A DNA stretch of 64,000 bases from Duganella sp. Lineage in GTDB: Bacteria; Pseudomonadota; Gammaproteobacteria; Burkholderiales; Burkholderiaceae_D. Positions 43,493 to 53,941 of this stretch are shown here, in pieces (the stretch's first letter is position 1; every line of letters starts with the position of its first letter). A program made the translations under genes and the position numbers. Where the stretch lies: contig JAMFSU010000078.1 in NCBI GenBank assembly GCA_026225475.1, positions 1 to 64,000 of the forward strand, read 5' to 3'. The notes under the pieces are model-generated. The model was given only the letters and a program-made list of their open reading frames with translations. It was not told where the DNA came from and searched no databases.

Positions 43493-43532
43493 CAGTGCAC
43501 CTCGTTAAACAGAGCTGCGCCGCGTTGCATGC

Positions 43533-44450
43533 CTAGACCGCGGCAGCTTGACCGGCCAGCGCCACCCAGCCTTCGTGTTCAGCCCAGACTTGCAGCTTGA
43601 TGAACGGAGCATAGGCGGCAATGACTTCTTCAGCCTGGCGATCGAGTACGCCGGACAACACCAACGAACCGCCCGGTGCCACGCGTGCGGATAGCATGGG
43701 TGCCATCAACTGCAGCGGGCCGGCCAGAATATTGGCGACAACGATACCGAAGGTCTGGCTTTCAGGATAAAGGCGGGCAAATGCTTCCGGCAGGTAATAG
43801 TCGATCTCGCAATTATTGCGTTCGCTGTTGAAGGCAGCCGATTCCAGTGCTTGCGGATCGATATCGACACCGATCACCTGTGGCACACCGAGTTTCTTGG
43901 CAACCAGCGCGAGAATACCCGAGCCGCAACCATAGTCGAGCACAGTAGCGATGTCTGCAGTGACATTGCCTTCCAGCCATTCCATGCACAAACGCGTGGT
44001 GGGATGGCTGCCGGTGCCGAATGCCAGACCGGGGTCCAGTTCCAGCACCAGCGCATCTGGTTCGGGCGCATCATGCCAGCTCGGCACCACCCAGATGCGT
44101 TGACCGATATGGATGGGGTCGAATTGTGATTGCGTCAGGCGCACCCAGTCTTGGTCTTCTACTGGCCGCAAGGCGAATGGCAGCGCGTAGTCGAGGCCGA
44201 TGGCCTTGGTGGCGTCGGCGACAATGGCAGCATGGTTGGCATTGACGTCGGCCAATGCCACCACGCGGCTGCGTTCCCATGCAGCTTCGGCTGGCTCCAT
44301 GCCGGGTTCGCCGAACAGGGGTTGCTCAGCTACGGTGCCTTCATCTGCATCTTCTACCGAGACCGACAGTGCGCCGGCTTCCATCAAGGCGTCCGAAAAC
44401 GCCTCGGCCTGTGCACGCGTGACTTGAATGACAATTTCGGTCCAGCCCAT
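43533..44450 (-). CDS. prmA: Ribosomal protein L11 methyltransferase PrmA
   Basis: 305 residues. S-adenosylmethionine-dependent trimethylation of L11. N-terminal substrate-recognition domain ([20 protein letters not shown]), then the methyltransferase fold with [20 protein letters not shown] for SAM binding and the [12 protein letters not shown] motif typical of PrmA. Lies three bases downstream of accC, with ATGs close enough for coupling. Confidence 0.96.
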   Translation of the reverse strand: MGWTEIVIQVTRAQAEAFSDALMEAGALSVSVEDADEGTVAEQPLFGEPGMEPAEAAWERSRVVALADVNANHAAIVADATKAIGLDYALPFALRPVEDQDWVRLTQSQFDPIHIGQRIWVVPSWHDAPEPDALVLELDPGLAFGTGSHPTTRLCMEWLEGNVTADIATVLDYGCGSGILALVAKKLGVPQVIGVDIDPQALESAAFNSERNNCEIDYYLPEAFARLYPESQTFGIVVANILAGPLQLMAPMLSARVAPGGSLVLSGVLDRQAEEVIAAYAPFIKLQVWAEHEGWVALAGQAAAV

Positions 44451-44453
44451 TGC

Positions 44454-45833
44454 TTACTTCTTCGCAGTTTTGTCAGCCGCAGACGCGGTTGGGCGCTCAG
44501 CCAACTTGTGCTCAAGATAATGGATGTTGGTGCCGCCTTCGATGAAGCGTGCATCCACCATCAATTCGCGGTGCAGTGGGATGTTGGTCTGAATGCCTTC
44601 GACCACCATTTCCGACAGGGCGATCTGCATGCGACGAATCGCTTGCTCACGCGTGGCGCCGTAGGAAATCACCTTGCCCACCATCGAATCGTAGTTGGGT
44701 GGCACGAAGTAACCGGCATAAGCATGCGAATCGACCCGGATACCAGGACCGCCCGGCACGTGCCATGCGGTCAGACGACCTGGCGACGGTGTGAACTTGA
44801 ACGGATCTTCGGCATTAATACGACACTCGATTGCATGACCCTTGAGCTCAATGTCGCGCTGGCGGAATTGCAGCTTTTCGCCGGCAGCGATGTGGATTTG
44901 CTCCTGCACGATGTCGACGCCGGTGATCATCTCGGTGACCGGATGTTCGACCTGTACGCGGGTATTCATTTCGATGAAGTAGAACTCTTCGTTTTCGTAC
45001 AGGAACTCGAAGGTGCCGGCGCCGCGGTAATTCATCTTGCGGCAGGCTTCAGCGCAACGCTCACCGATCTTCTCGATGATCTTGCGCGGGATGCCTGGCG
45101 CTGGCGCTTCTTCAATCACTTTCTGGTGACGGCGTTGCATCGAACAATCGCGTTCGCCGAGCCAGATGGCATTCTTGTGTTCGTCGGCCAGAATCTGGAT
45201 TTCCACGTGACGCGGATTTTCCAGATACTTCTCCATGTAAACCTCTGGATTGCCAAATGCAGCGCCAGCCTCAGTCTTGGTCATGGTCACGGCATTGATC
45301 AATGCTGCTTCGGTATGCACCACGCGCATGCCGCGGCCACCGCCGCCGCCTGCTGCCTTGATGATGACCGGATAGCCGATCTTGCGCGCAATCTGCACGA
45401 TTTCCTTGGGATTGTCGGGCAAAGCGCCTTCCGAACCTGGCACGCAAGGTACGCCGGCGCGGATCATGGCCTGTTTCGCAGCGACCTTGTCACCCATCAT
45501 GCGGATGTTTTCCGGACGCGGGCCGATGAAGACAAAGCCGGATTTTTCCACCCGTTCGGCGAAGTCGGCATTCTCGGACAGGAAGCCGTAGCCTGGGTGA
45601 ATCGCTTGCGCGTCAGTCACTTCGGCGGCGCTGATGATGGCCGGCATGTTCAGGTAGCTGAGCGCGGACGGTGCCGGGCCGATACAGACCGATTCGTCCG
45701 CCAGCTTGACGTATTTCGCCTCGCGGTCGGCTTCAGAGTGCACTACGACCGTCTTGATGCCCATTTCGCGGCAAGCGCGCTGGATGCGGAGAGCGATTTC
45801 GCCACGATTGGCAATGAGTATTTTTTCAAACAT
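44454..45833 (-). CDS. accC: Acetyl-CoA carboxylase biotin carboxylase subunit AccC
   Basis: 459 residues from the ATG at 45831-45833 ([17 protein letters not shown]). Carboxylates the biotin on AccB using ATP and bicarbonate, the first half-reaction of fatty acid synthesis. ATP-grasp elements [13 protein letters not shown], the catalytic block [18 protein letters not shown] and [15 protein letters not shown] are intact. Downstream of accB by 127 bases. Confidence 0.97.
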   Translation of the reverse strand: MFEKILIANRGEIALRIQRACREMGIKTVVVHSEADREAKYVKLADESVCIGPAPSALSYLNMPAIISAAEVTDAQAIHPGYGFLSENADFAERVEKSGFVFIGPRPENIRMMGDKVAAKQAMIRAGVPCVPGSEGALPDNPKEIVQIARKIGYPVIIKAAGGGGGRGMRVVHTEAALINAVTMTKTEAGAAFGNPEVYMEKYLENPRHVEIQILADEHKNAIWLGERDCSMQRRHQKVIEEAPAPGIPRKIIEKIGERCAEACRKMNYRGAGTFEFLYENEEFYFIEMNTRVQVEHPVTEMITGVDIVQEQIHIAAGEKLQFRQRDIELKGHAIECRINAEDPFKFTPSPGRLTAWHVPGGPGIRVDSHAYAGYFVPPNYDSMVGKVISYGATREQAIRRMQIALSEMVVEGIQTNIPLHRELMVDARFIEGGTNIHYLEHKLAERPTASAADKTAKK

Positions 45834-45960
45834 AAGAGAAATGTGCGTCGCCAAGAGTCAAGCGTTTACATACAGATAACCAAATCCAGCAGGATGTCGG
45901 GAAAACCAATGCGCGACATGTTGCGCCTGGTCACCAGCGGCCATCCTATTTTGGCAGGAT

Positions 45961-46422
45961 TTAGCCGATCACAAACAATGGTTGGCCGTATTCGACCGGC
46001 TGGCCATTTTCGACCAGAATTTGCTTGATCACGCCCGACTTGTCGGCGTCGATTTCATTGAGCAGCTTCATCGCTTCGATGATGCACAGCGTTTCGCCTT
46101 CCTTGACTTCCTTGCCGACTTCGACAAATGCCGGTGAGCCTGGTGCCGACGAACGGTAGAAAGTACCGACCATAGGCGACTTCACGATATGACCTTCCGG
46201 CACGGCAGGTGCTGCCACCGCCGGTGCTGCGGCCACTGGCGCGGCGCTGGCTTGCAGGTGCTGTGCATAGGCCGCTTGCGGTTGCATCATCATCACGTGA
46301 TTTTGTGCATTGGCAGACGACTTGACGATGCGCACCTTGCTTTCGCCTTCGGTGACTTCCAGCTCTTCGATGTCGGACTCCGCGACCAGATCGATGAGCG
46401 TTTTAAGTTTCCGTAAATCCAT
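45961..46422 (-). CDS. accB: Biotin carboxyl carrier protein of acetyl-CoA carboxylase AccB
   Basis: 153 residues. The biotinylated lysine is Lys119 in [10 protein letters not shown]-terminal helical part ([23 protein letters not shown]), an Ala/Pro-rich flexible linker (about 60-85), then the biotinyl domain starting [16 protein letters not shown] with the thumb loop typical of AccB. Paired with accC. Confidence 0.97.
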   Translation of the reverse strand: MDLRKLKTLIDLVAESDIEELEVTEGESKVRIVKSSANAQNHVMMMQPQAAYAQHLQASAAPVAAAPAVAAPAVPEGHIVKSPMVGTFYRSSAPGSPAFVEVGKEVKEGETLCIIEAMKLLNEIDADKSGVIKQILVENGQPVEYGQPLFVIG

Positions 46423-46523
46423 GTGAATTCCTCAGTAATATTAATAGCAAGAAAATATTGCGGGTTGATTAGCGCATCATCGCCAGTAGGCGATGTTGTC
46501 TGAAAACGGACGGGGAGCGATCC

Positions 46524-46958
46524 TTATGATTGCAGCAGATGGTCAATGGCGAGGCGGTAACCGTCAACACCAAAACCGCATAGAACTGCCTTGGCAATAC
46601 CAGACAGATACGAAAAATGTCGAAACTCCTCGCGCTGGTGCACATTGGAAATATGCACCTCGACGAACGGAATGGCCACACCCGCCAAGGCGTCCCGCAA
46701 GGCCACACTGGTATGCGTCAGGCCGGCGGGATTGATCACAATCGCGCTCACACCTTCAGTTCTGGCAGCATGAATGCGATCGATCAAGGCCCCTTCATGG
46801 TTGCTCTGAAACGCGCTCAGCGTCGCACCTGCCTTGCTTGCCTGCAAGGCGGCGCGCTGTTCGATATCAGCCAGGGTGGTCGATCCGTAGACTTCAGGCT
46901 CCCGGGTACCCAGCAAATTCAGGTTGGGTCCGTTGAGGAGGAGAAGGTTTATTGCCAT
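46524..46958 (-). CDS. aroQ: Type II 3-dehydroquinate dehydratase AroQ
   Basis: 144 residues. Dehydrates 3-dehydroquinate in the shikimate pathway. Conserved [20 protein letters not shown] with the catalytic Tyr19-equivalent, [33 protein letters not shown] and [16 protein letters not shown] with the catalytic His. Often upstream of accB in proteobacteria, as here. Confidence 0.96.
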   Translation of the reverse strand: MAINLLLLNGPNLNLLGTREPEVYGSTTLADIEQRAALQASKAGATLSAFQSNHEGALIDRIHAARTEGVSAIVINPAGLTHTSVALRDALAGVAIPFVEVHISNVHQREEFRHFSYLSGIAKAVLCGFGVDGYRLAIDHLLQS

Positions 46959-47033
46959 GGAGATAAAGCTCCGTTTGACGACGATGGGCGCATTTTGCCG
47001 TCAAATCGCTTCATTTGGCAAGAAAAACTTTAC

Positions 47034-47561
47034 TTACATACTTTTTAGGGAGGCTAGGTCGTGGCGCAGCTCGTCAAAATTGAGCCGTCCAAGATAGACT
47101 TTTTTGAGATTGCCGTCCAGTCCCACCAGAACAGTGAAGGGCAGACCACCAGCCTGATTGCCAAATTGCCGTAGCAAATCAGTGGCGCCGGTGCCAGCAA
47201 CATACAGAGGATAATAGATATGCATCTTTTCTGCAAATCGGGCGATATTTTCCTGGGTATCGACCCCAATTCCAACGATCTGGACGGGCGCCACCTCGGC
47301 TTGCAAGGCTGCCAATTCCGGCATTTCTTCAACGCAAGGCGCACACCAGGTGGCCCAAAAATTAATGATCATCGGCTTGCCGCGCCATTGCGACAGTGCT
47401 TGTGGCTTGCCATTGACATCAGGCATGGTTTGCGCAAACAGATTGGCAATCGCGCGCGCCTCGGGCGTTTGCGGCGCAGCGCGCTGGTGGCTGATCAACA
47501 TGCCGACGCTGGCCGCGATGACGGCAACCAAAACAAATATGAAAATAGGGCGCTTCTTCAT
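47034..47561 (-). CDS. TlpA-like thioredoxin-fold disulfide reductase, membrane anchored
   Basis: 175 residues. An N-terminal hydrophobic anchor (PIFIFVLVAVIAASVGML) is followed by a periplasmic thioredoxin fold with the active site WATWCAPC (Cys73, Cys76) and the cis-Pro loop GGLPFTVLVG. Likely reduces periplasmic disulfides, for example in cytochrome c maturation or thiol-peroxidase recycling. Its ATG overlaps the stop of the upstream gene (TAATG). Confidence 0.88.
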   Translation of the reverse strand: MKKRPIFIFVLVAVIAASVGMLISHQRAAPQTPEARAIANLFAQTMPDVNGKPQALSQWRGKPMIINFWATWCAPCVEEMPELAALQAEVAPVQIVGIGVDTQENIARFAEKMHIYYPLYVAGTGATDLLRQFGNQAGGLPFTVLVGLDGNLKKVYLGRLNFDELRHDLASLKSM

Positions 47562-48184
47562 TAGCTCACTTCCTTGATCAGGAGGCGCAATGCCTCGATA
47601 TCGGCGCGCTCAGCGCGTTTTCCCGTGGCAGTCTTGAGGCCGCCGCGCAAGTCGTCGACATCATACACGGCCAGATGCACACCCTCGGGCGCCGCTCCCT
47701 TTTGCGGCAGCAGGAAGCTCAAGGTCTCCACGGGCGCATGATTGGCGCCACGTTTGAAGTGGGGAGTTTCACTGACTTCGAAGTTGACATTTTTGTTTAA
47801 AAGAAAGATTTCGACGTCTTTGGCGCTGGATGTAAATAACTGCAAATAGATGTCCGAATGATCACCTGCAGTGCCATTGAGTACCGCACCGGTCAGATAA
47901 GGATGAAACTGCATCAGTCCCTCCATTACCTGTAGCGCTAGCTGTCTTAAATGCAACAATCTTGCCGGTTGCGTATCACCAAAGAACAATTCGTTATAGG
48001 CGCGTACCTCTTCTTCGATCTGGGCGTTATCGGGCAACATGTCGCTGCGCGTCTTGCTGTCGCCCAGAATCTGGCGCGCGGCCTTGCGTTTGGCGGTGGC
48101 ATAGTCGGCGCCATCTTCGGCAATCATGCGCGCTGCAGTGGCGGCAATCTCAGCGCGTAATAGGTCGGTATCGGTCGGATGCAT
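47561..48184 (-). CDS. Conserved hypothetical nucleotidyltransferase-like protein next to mpl
   Basis: 207 residues from the ATG at 48182-48184; an upstream in-frame start would add an unconserved leader. The N-terminal part is helical and charged (ATAKRKAARQILGDSKTRSDM). The core HPYLTGAVLNGTAGDHSDIYLQLFTSS resembles the GS-x-D arrangement of nucleotidyltransferase folds, with DVEIFLLNKNVNFEV downstream. Orthologues in Burkholderiales sit beside mpl and are sometimes misnamed after it. No function is assigned. Divergent from mpl. Confidence 0.65.
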   Translation of the reverse strand: MHPTDTDLLRAEIAATAARMIAEDGADYATAKRKAARQILGDSKTRSDMLPDNAQIEEEVRAYNELFFGDTQPARLLHLRQLALQVMEGLMQFHPYLTGAVLNGTAGDHSDIYLQLFTSSAKDVEIFLLNKNVNFEVSETPHFKRGANHAPVETLSFLLPQKGAAPEGVHLAVYDVDDLRGGLKTATGKRAERADIEALRLLIKEVS

Positions 48185-48302
48185 GGCTGCAATGATACCG
48201 CGCCGGCAACATTGATTCACAAAACAGCCAGCGCAGGCCAGATGATCGTCGTCGGTAGCGCTGGCTCAGGTAAAATCTCGGGATTCTTTATCAAGTTTGA
48301 CT

Positions 48303-49730
48303 ATGCATATTCACATTCTCGGCATTTGCGGCACGTTCATGGGTGGTTTGGCGGTGCTGGCAAAGCAAGCCGGTCACAAGGTCACCGGTTGTGACGCCAA
48401 TGTCTACCCGCCCATGAGCACCCAGTTGGAAGCCCAGGGCATCAGCTTGATTCAGGGTTTTGGTCCCGAGCAGGTTGATTTGCAGCCGGACCTGTTCGTG
48501 ATCGGCAACGTGGTGTCGCGCGGCAACCCGCTGATGGAAGCGATCCTCAACCGCGGCTTGCCTTACATGTCGGGGCCGGAATGGATGGGCAACCACATTC
48601 TGCGCGACAAATGGGTGCTGGCAGTGGCCGGCACACACGGCAAGACCACCACCTCGGCCATGCTGGCCTGGATATTGGAGTATGCCGGTTATGCGCCGGG
48701 CTTTCTGATTGGCGGGGTACCGCTCAATTTTGGTATCTCGGCGCGCTTGTCCGGCGTCGAGGTCGGCACACAAGCTGACGCAAAAGTGAGCAAATCACAG
48801 GATTCGATCTTCTTCGTCATCGAAGCCGACGAATACGACACCGCCTTCTTCGACAAGCGCAGCAAGTTTGTGCATTACCATGCCAAGACTGCGATCCTGA
48901 ACAACCTAGAATACGATCACGCAGATATCTTCCCGGATCTGTCAGCGATCGAAACCCAATTTCATCATCTGGTGCGTACCGTGCCCGGCATTGGCCGCTT
49001 GCTGGTCAACGCACGCGAAGCAGCGCTGGAGCGCGTCATGGAGCGCGGTTGCTGGAGCGAGCAGGAAGGCTTTGGCGTCGCGGCCGGGCAGCCTGGCTGG
49101 GGTATGCAAAGCCACGATGACGGCAGTTTCGACATTACGTTCGAAGTGCAATTGCAGGGTACCGTGCATTGGTCGCTGACCGGTGAACACAATCGGATGA
49201 ATGCCTTGGCAGCGATTGCCGCTGCTCGTCATGTCGGTGTACCGCCGGCAGTCGCCATTGAAGCGCTCGGCAAATTCGAGAACGTCAAACGACGCATGGA
49301 GTTGCGCGGCACGGTCAACGATATCGCGGTCTACGATGACTTCGCGCATCACCCGACCGCGATTACTACTACCGTCGCTGGTTTGCGCAAGAAAATCGGT
49401 GCCGCCCGCATTCTGGCTGTGTTGGAACCACGTTCGAACACCATGAAGCTGGGCACCATGAAGGATGCACTGCCGGCCAGTCTGGCCGAGGCCGATCTGG
49501 TATTCGGTTTCGGCGCCAAAGGCAGCGGCCAGGATGGCGACAAAAACGCGCTCGGCTGGGATCTGGCGCAGGCGCTGTCACCGTTGGGAAACAAGGCGCA
49601 AGCGTTCGACGATCTGGCCGCATTGGTGGCGGCCGTCAAACAAGCGGCGCGGCCCGGCGATCAAGTGTTGGTCATGAGCAATGGTGGTTTTGGCGGTGTC
49701 CATCAAAAATTGCTGGACGCGCTCGCATGA
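48303..49730 (+). CDS. mpl: UDP-N-acetylmuramate:L-alanyl-gamma-D-glutamyl-meso-diaminopimelate ligase Mpl
   Basis: 475 residues from the ATG at 48303-48305; a TTG two codons earlier is less likely. Reattaches recovered tripeptide to UDP-MurNAc in peptidoglycan recycling. Mur ligase features: HILGICGTFMGGLAVLAKQAG at the N-terminus, ATP loop AGTHGKTTTSAM, IEADEYDTAFFDKRSKFVHY (Mpl-type, distinct from MurC) and VYDDFAHHPTAI. Overlaps yqiA by four bases. Confidence 0.95.
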   Translation: MHIHILGICGTFMGGLAVLAKQAGHKVTGCDANVYPPMSTQLEAQGISLIQGFGPEQVDLQPDLFVIGNVVSRGNPLMEAILNRGLPYMSGPEWMGNHILRDKWVLAVAGTHGKTTTSAMLAWILEYAGYAPGFLIGGVPLNFGISARLSGVEVGTQADAKVSKSQDSIFFVIEADEYDTAFFDKRSKFVHYHAKTAILNNLEYDHADIFPDLSAIETQFHHLVRTVPGIGRLLVNAREAALERVMERGCWSEQEGFGVAAGQPGWGMQSHDDGSFDITFEVQLQGTVHWSLTGEHNRMNALAAIAAARHVGVPPAVAIEALGKFENVKRRMELRGTVNDIAVYDDFAHHPTAITTTVAGLRKKIGAARILAVLEPRSNTMKLGTMKDALPASLAEADLVFGFGAKGSGQDGDKNALGWDLAQALSPLGNKAQAFDDLAALVAAVKQAARPGDQVLVMSNGGFGGVHQKLLDALA

Positions 49731-50326
49731 TTTTGTATCTGCACGGTTTCCGTTCGTCGCCGCAGTCGTTCAAGGCGCGGTATCTGGGTGAGCGCATGCA
49801 GGTGCTGGGACTGGCGCATGACTATGTCTGCCCGCAATTGCCAGCCTCGCCAGCGGCGGCGATTCAACTCGCGCTGGGGTTTGCTGCGGCTTGTCCGGTA
49901 GAGCAATTGACGGTAGTCGGCTCCTCCCTTGGCGGCTTTTATGCAACCTGGCTGGCCGAACACCTGGGCTGCCGTGCGGTGTTGCTCAATCCAGCAGTCA
50001 AGCCGCCGCGCGATCTGGAATCCTATGTCGGCGTGACGACGCACTATCATTCTGTCGAACCGTTTGAGTTCAAGCGCGACTATATCGATGAACTCAAGGC
50101 GTTGACGATAGAAAAAATTACCGTGCCACAACGTTACTTCCTGATCGCCGCCACCGGTGACGAAGTGCTGGACTGGCGCGACATGGTTGCGCATTATCCG
50201 GGCGCGCAACAAACCGTGATTGAAGGCAGTGACCACGGCATCGCTGAATTCGCCGACTACGCCGACGCAGTGCTGGCATTTTGCGGTATTGATGTGCTGC
50301 CAGCGCTTGCCGGAGCGCCACACTGA
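49727..50326 (+). CDS. YqiA-like alpha/beta hydrolase (esterase)
   Basis: 199 residues. Starts MILYLHGFRSSPQSFKA; nucleophile elbow GSSLGG with Ser67, and the C-terminal GSDHGIAEFADY supplies the His of the triad. YqiA proteins hydrolyse acyl-CoA or short esters in vitro; the biological substrate is unknown. Overlaps mpl and ubiC, so it is translated within the same unit. Confidence 0.87.
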   Translation: MILYLHGFRSSPQSFKARYLGERMQVLGLAHDYVCPQLPASPAAAIQLALGFAAACPVEQLTVVGSSLGGFYATWLAEHLGCRAVLLNPAVKPPRDLESYVGVTTHYHSVEPFEFKRDYIDELKALTIEKITVPQRYFLIAATGDEVLDWRDMVAHYPGAQQTVIEGSDHGIAEFADYADAVLAFCGIDVLPALAGAPH

Positions 50327-50904
50327 TGGGAAAAATGAGCGCCCTGGCAACGTGGTTCGATCATCCGAATGCGGTACAGGCCGGGCCCTTGCTACGCGCC
50401 TGGTTGGCCGATCCCGGTTCGATGACCTTTAAGTTGCAGGCGCGTTGCGCCGCGCTGCGCGTGCAACGCTTGCGCCAGCATAGCGGCAATGCGTTGGTTG
50501 ACGAATCTGCCTGCCTGGGTTTGCGTCCGCGCCAGCCGGTCGAGCAGCGTGACGTGATCTTGCACTGTGATGGTCAGCCAGTGTTGTTCGGTCACACGGT
50601 CACACCGCTGGCATCGGCTGCCGCCTGGCCGTTTTTCCGGCGTCTGGGGACGCGGCCGCTGGGCGCCAGTTTGTTTACGGACCCACTGGTGACGCGCGCA
50701 CCAATCCAGTATGCTCGTCTGCATGCAGCGCATCCGCTGGTGCGGCGCGTGGCGCGTGCACTCGGAGAGTATCCGCAACATCTGCGGTTGCCGCTCTATG
50801 CGCGGCGCTCGCTGTTTCAACGTCACGGCAGTTTGATGCTCGTGACTGACGTTTTTTTACCTGCCTTGCATCAACTGATGGCATTGAATATTGACGCATT
50901 TTGA
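50326..50904 (+). CDS. ubiC: Chorismate-pyruvate lyase UbiC
   Basis: 192 residues. Converts chorismate to 4-hydroxybenzoate, the ring precursor of ubiquinone. Family features: WLADPGSMTFKLQARC, the product-binding LGTRPLGASLFTDPLVTR with its conserved Gly-Leu-Phe pattern, and the terminal YARRSLFQRHGSLMLVTDVFLPAL. Overlaps yqiA by one base (TGATG). Works in the same pathway as IspB. Confidence 0.92.
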   Translation: MGKMSALATWFDHPNAVQAGPLLRAWLADPGSMTFKLQARCAALRVQRLRQHSGNALVDESACLGLRPRQPVEQRDVILHCDGQPVLFGHTVTPLASAAAWPFFRRLGTRPLGASLFTDPLVTRAPIQYARLHAAHPLVRRVARALGEYPQHLRLPLYARRSLFQRHGSLMLVTDVFLPALHQLMALNIDAF

Positions 50905-50916
50905 CTTAAGCAATCG

Positions 50917-52992
50917 ATGAATTTATTTTTTGAAGAATCCGGTGATTTCAAGGCCGGCAGCGTACTGTCGCAACAAGGCGAGGCCTATCAGGTCGAAATG
51001 GCATCGGGCAAACGCAGCAAGGTCAAGACCAAGGATGTGCTGCTGCAGTTTGCCGCGCCGGCACCGGCCGCACTGCTGGAGCAGGCGCAACTGATTGCGC
51101 AGGACGTCGATCTCGACTTTCTGTGGGAAGTTGCCGGCGAAGAAGAGTTTGGCTTTGCCGAGCTCGGCGCCGAGTATTTCGGTCACGCGCCGTTGCCGCA
51201 CGAAGCGGCCGGTTTGTTGCTGCGCTTGCATGCCGCACCTATCTATTTCTACAAGAAGGGCCGCGGCCGCTACAAGGCGGCACCGCAGGCGTCCTTGCAG
51301 GCAGCGCTGGCGGGCGTCGAAAAGAAAAAGCAGCAGGCGCTGGTACAGGCACAGTACGTGGATGAACTCAAGGCAGGAAAACTGCCCGAAGCATTCAAAC
51401 CGCTGGCGCTGCAATTGTTGTTCAAGCCGGACAAGAACGGCATCGAATTCAAGGCGCTCGACGCGGCCTGCAAGGAATTGCAAACCACACCGCAACGCTT
51501 GATGCTCAGTACTGGTGGCCTCAGCTCGCCCAAGGATTTGCATTACGCCAAGTTCCTGTTCGAGTTTTTCCCAAAGGGCAGTGGCTTCCCCGAGATCACG
51601 ATTCCGGTTGCACCGACTGCGTTACCGTTGGCCGACGTCCAGGCGTTTTCCATCGATGATGTGACCACTACTGAAATCGACGATGCCTTGTCGGTGGTGA
51701 CGCTGCCTGATGGCAAGGTGCGTATCGGGATTCACATCGCCGCACCGGCCTTGGGCATCAAGCGTGATGACGCCATCGACGCGATTGCGCGGGGACGCAT
51801 GTCGACCGTGTACATGCCCGGTGAGAAGATCACCATGCTGCCCGATGCACTGGTAGCCGCATTTACCCTGGATGAAGGCAAGCCCTGCCCGGCGTTGTCG
51901 CTCTACGCCACGCTCGACCCGAGCGACTGGAGCGTGCTGTCGACCGAAACCCGCGCCGAGCTGGTGCCGATTGCCGCCAACCTGCGTCACAACGACCTCG
52001 ATGCGCTGGTGACCGAAGAAGCGCTGGCGGCCAACAGCGGTGACTATCCGCACAAGGCCGACATTGCCTTGTTGTGGCAATGGGTGCAGGTGCTGGAGCA
52101 AGGCCGCATGGCCAAGCGAGAAAGCTTTGGTCTGCGGGCGGAGCAAAACAACCGCGTCGATTTCAATTTTTACGTTGATAACGATGTCGTCACGATCGCG
52201 CGCCGCAAACGCGGTGCTCCGCTCGACAAGATTGTTGCCGAATTGATGATTTTCGCCAACAGCACCTGGGGCAAGTTCATGGCCGACCATGGTGTGCCGG
52301 GCATTTACCGCGCACAGGGTGGTGGTGCCGGTGGTTGGGCGGCCAAGATGCAGGTACGCATGGTGACCCATGCAGCGCCGCATCAGGGACTTGGCGTTGA
52401 TCAATATGCCTGGAGCACGTCACCGCTGCGCCGCTATACTGATCTGGTCAATCAATGGCAGATTCTGGCCTGTCTCGAACATGGTGTCGCGGCACCATTG
52501 GTGGCACCGTTCAAGCCGCGCGACGCCGACCTGTTTGCCATCGTCTCGGGTTTCGAGTCCGCCTATTCCGGCTATGCCGACTTCCAGTCCGGCATGGAGC
52601 GTTACTGGTGCCTGCGCTGGCTGGCACAGGAGCAGGCGCGCCAGGTCGATGCGGTGGTGTTGAAGGATGAAATTCTGCGGTTGGTCGATATTCCGTTGGT
52701 GATTCGCTTGCCGGGCATGCCGCAAGTGGCACGTGGTTTGCAGGTCAAACTGGATTTGCTGCGCTGGGACGAGGTCGATCTGACCGTCGAAGCACGTCTG
52801 CTGGAGGTGCCGGCTGCGCAGGCCGGTAGCGCGGAGCCGCTCGATGAAGAAGATGACGAAGCGCTGGCCGCTGAGTTGGCCGAGCAAGGTACCGTCACAG
52901 AGGCTGCCGCAGACATCGGTGCCGAGCGCGCCGAGTCTGGTGACGCTGATCCTGATGCTGCTGTGACGGACCTTAAGTCGGCGGCAGAATAA
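50917..52992 (+). CDS. RNB-domain exoribonuclease (RNase II/R-like)
   Basis: 691 residues. The catalytic RNB domain lies in the middle: DDVTTTEIDDALSVVTLPDG contains the metal-binding aspartates, followed by GIHIAAPALGIKRDDAID and WSTSPLRRYTDLVNQWQI. The N-terminal region is a degenerate RNA-binding part, not the standard cold-shock domains, and the C-terminal about 50 residues are very acidic (DEEDDEALAAELAEQ). This layout is a betaproteobacterial RNB subgroup, not a canonical Rnr. It probably degrades RNA 3' to 5'. Confidence 0.87.
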   Translation: MNLFFEESGDFKAGSVLSQQGEAYQVEMASGKRSKVKTKDVLLQFAAPAPAALLEQAQLIAQDVDLDFLWEVAGEEEFGFAELGAEYFGHAPLPHEAAGLLLRLHAAPIYFYKKGRGRYKAAPQASLQAALAGVEKKKQQALVQAQYVDELKAGKLPEAFKPLALQLLFKPDKNGIEFKALDAACKELQTTPQRLMLSTGGLSSPKDLHYAKFLFEFFPKGSGFPEITIPVAPTALPLADVQAFSIDDVTTTEIDDALSVVTLPDGKVRIGIHIAAPALGIKRDDAIDAIARGRMSTVYMPGEKITMLPDALVAAFTLDEGKPCPALSLYATLDPSDWSVLSTETRAELVPIAANLRHNDLDALVTEEALAANSGDYPHKADIALLWQWVQVLEQGRMAKRESFGLRAEQNNRVDFNFYVDNDVVTIARRKRGAPLDKIVAELMIFANSTWGKFMADHGVPGIYRAQGGGAGGWAAKMQVRMVTHAAPHQGLGVDQYAWSTSPLRRYTDLVNQWQILACLEHGVAAPLVAPFKPRDADLFAIVSGFESAYSGYADFQSGMERYWCLRWLAQEQARQVDAVVLKDEILRLVDIPLVIRLPGMPQVARGLQVKLDLLRWDEVDLTVEARLLEVPAAQAGSAEPLDEEDDEALAAELAEQGTVTEAAADIGAERAESGDADPDAAVTDLKSAAE

Positions 52993-53038
52993 GCATGGCT
53001 TTGTCGTAAAATCGCGTTTTTACTGTATTGATGCCCTT

Positions 53039-53926
53039 GTGAAATACTTCGCCGAGAATCGCTTCTTGACCATCGCTCTGGTGGGGTCCGTGCTGGTGCA
53101 CGCAGCCTTCCTCGGGGTGCGCTTTGCCGCGCCCGATGCGTTCCGGTTCAAGCCTTCCGATCCCGGCCTCGAAGTGATTCTGGTCAATGCCAAACACGAC
53201 AAGGCACCGCAACAGGCGGATGCAATTGCCCAAGCCAACCTCGACGGCGGTGGCAATGCCGATGCCGGTCGCGCCAAGTCACCGCTGCCCGATATGCGCA
53301 AGGTCGAGGATGGTGACAGCGTCAAGGCGGCGCGTCGTAAAGTGGCTGAATTGGAAGCGCAGCAACAGAAAATCCTGGCGCAGATGAACAAGGCCGAGCC
53401 TACGGTCGCCATGCCGGAGCGCGAAAAGCCGCGCGAAGCAGCGCCGCAGCCCAACGCCAAGGACTTGTCGGACAATGCCAAGGAAGTGGCGCGCATGGAA
53501 GCCGAAGTTGCCAAGAACATCGAGGAATACAACAAGCGGCCGCGCAAGACACAAATCACGGCGCGCACACGCGAAGCCAACTACGCCATGTATTACAAAT
53601 CCTTGCAGGAAAAGATTGAGCGTCTGGGTACGCTCAATTTCCCGCAACAGGACGGTAAAAAGCTGTATGGCGAATTGATCATCTATATTCCGGTATTTCA
53701 GGATGGCTCGATTTACCAGAAAGAAGGCGGTCTGCATATCGAACGCAGCTCCGGCAACCCGGCGCTCGACAATGCAGCGCTGACCATCGTGCGCCGTTCG
53801 GCACCGTTCGGGCGTTTCCCGGAAAACATGCGCACCAGCGGCAAAGACGATGTCTGGGAAGTGATTACGCGTTTCCGCTTCACGCATGAAGACACCCTGC
53901 AAGCCGACATGAGTCGCGCCAACTGA
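53039..53926 (+). CDS. TonB C-terminal domain protein (energy transducer TonB-like)
   Basis: 295 residues from a GTG at 53039. One N-terminal membrane anchor (LTIALVGSVLVHAAFLGVRF), then a charged, coiled-coil-prone linker (residues about 95-175, VKAARRKVAELEAQQQKI). A TonB-like C-terminal domain follows, carrying GELIIYIPVFQDGSIYQKEGGLHI and SSGNPALDNAALTIVRRSAPFG. No ExbB/ExbD genes are nearby, so its partner is unclear. Frequent in Burkholderiales upstream of aroE. Confidence 0.8.
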   Translation: MKYFAENRFLTIALVGSVLVHAAFLGVRFAAPDAFRFKPSDPGLEVILVNAKHDKAPQQADAIAQANLDGGGNADAGRAKSPLPDMRKVEDGDSVKAARRKVAELEAQQQKILAQMNKAEPTVAMPEREKPREAAPQPNAKDLSDNAKEVARMEAEVAKNIEEYNKRPRKTQITARTREANYAMYYKSLQEKIERLGTLNFPQQDGKKLYGELIIYIPVFQDGSIYQKEGGLHIERSSGNPALDNAALTIVRRSAPFGRFPENMRTSGKDDVWEVITRFRFTHEDTLQADMSRAN

Positions 53927-53941
53927 TTATTGAGAACCAGC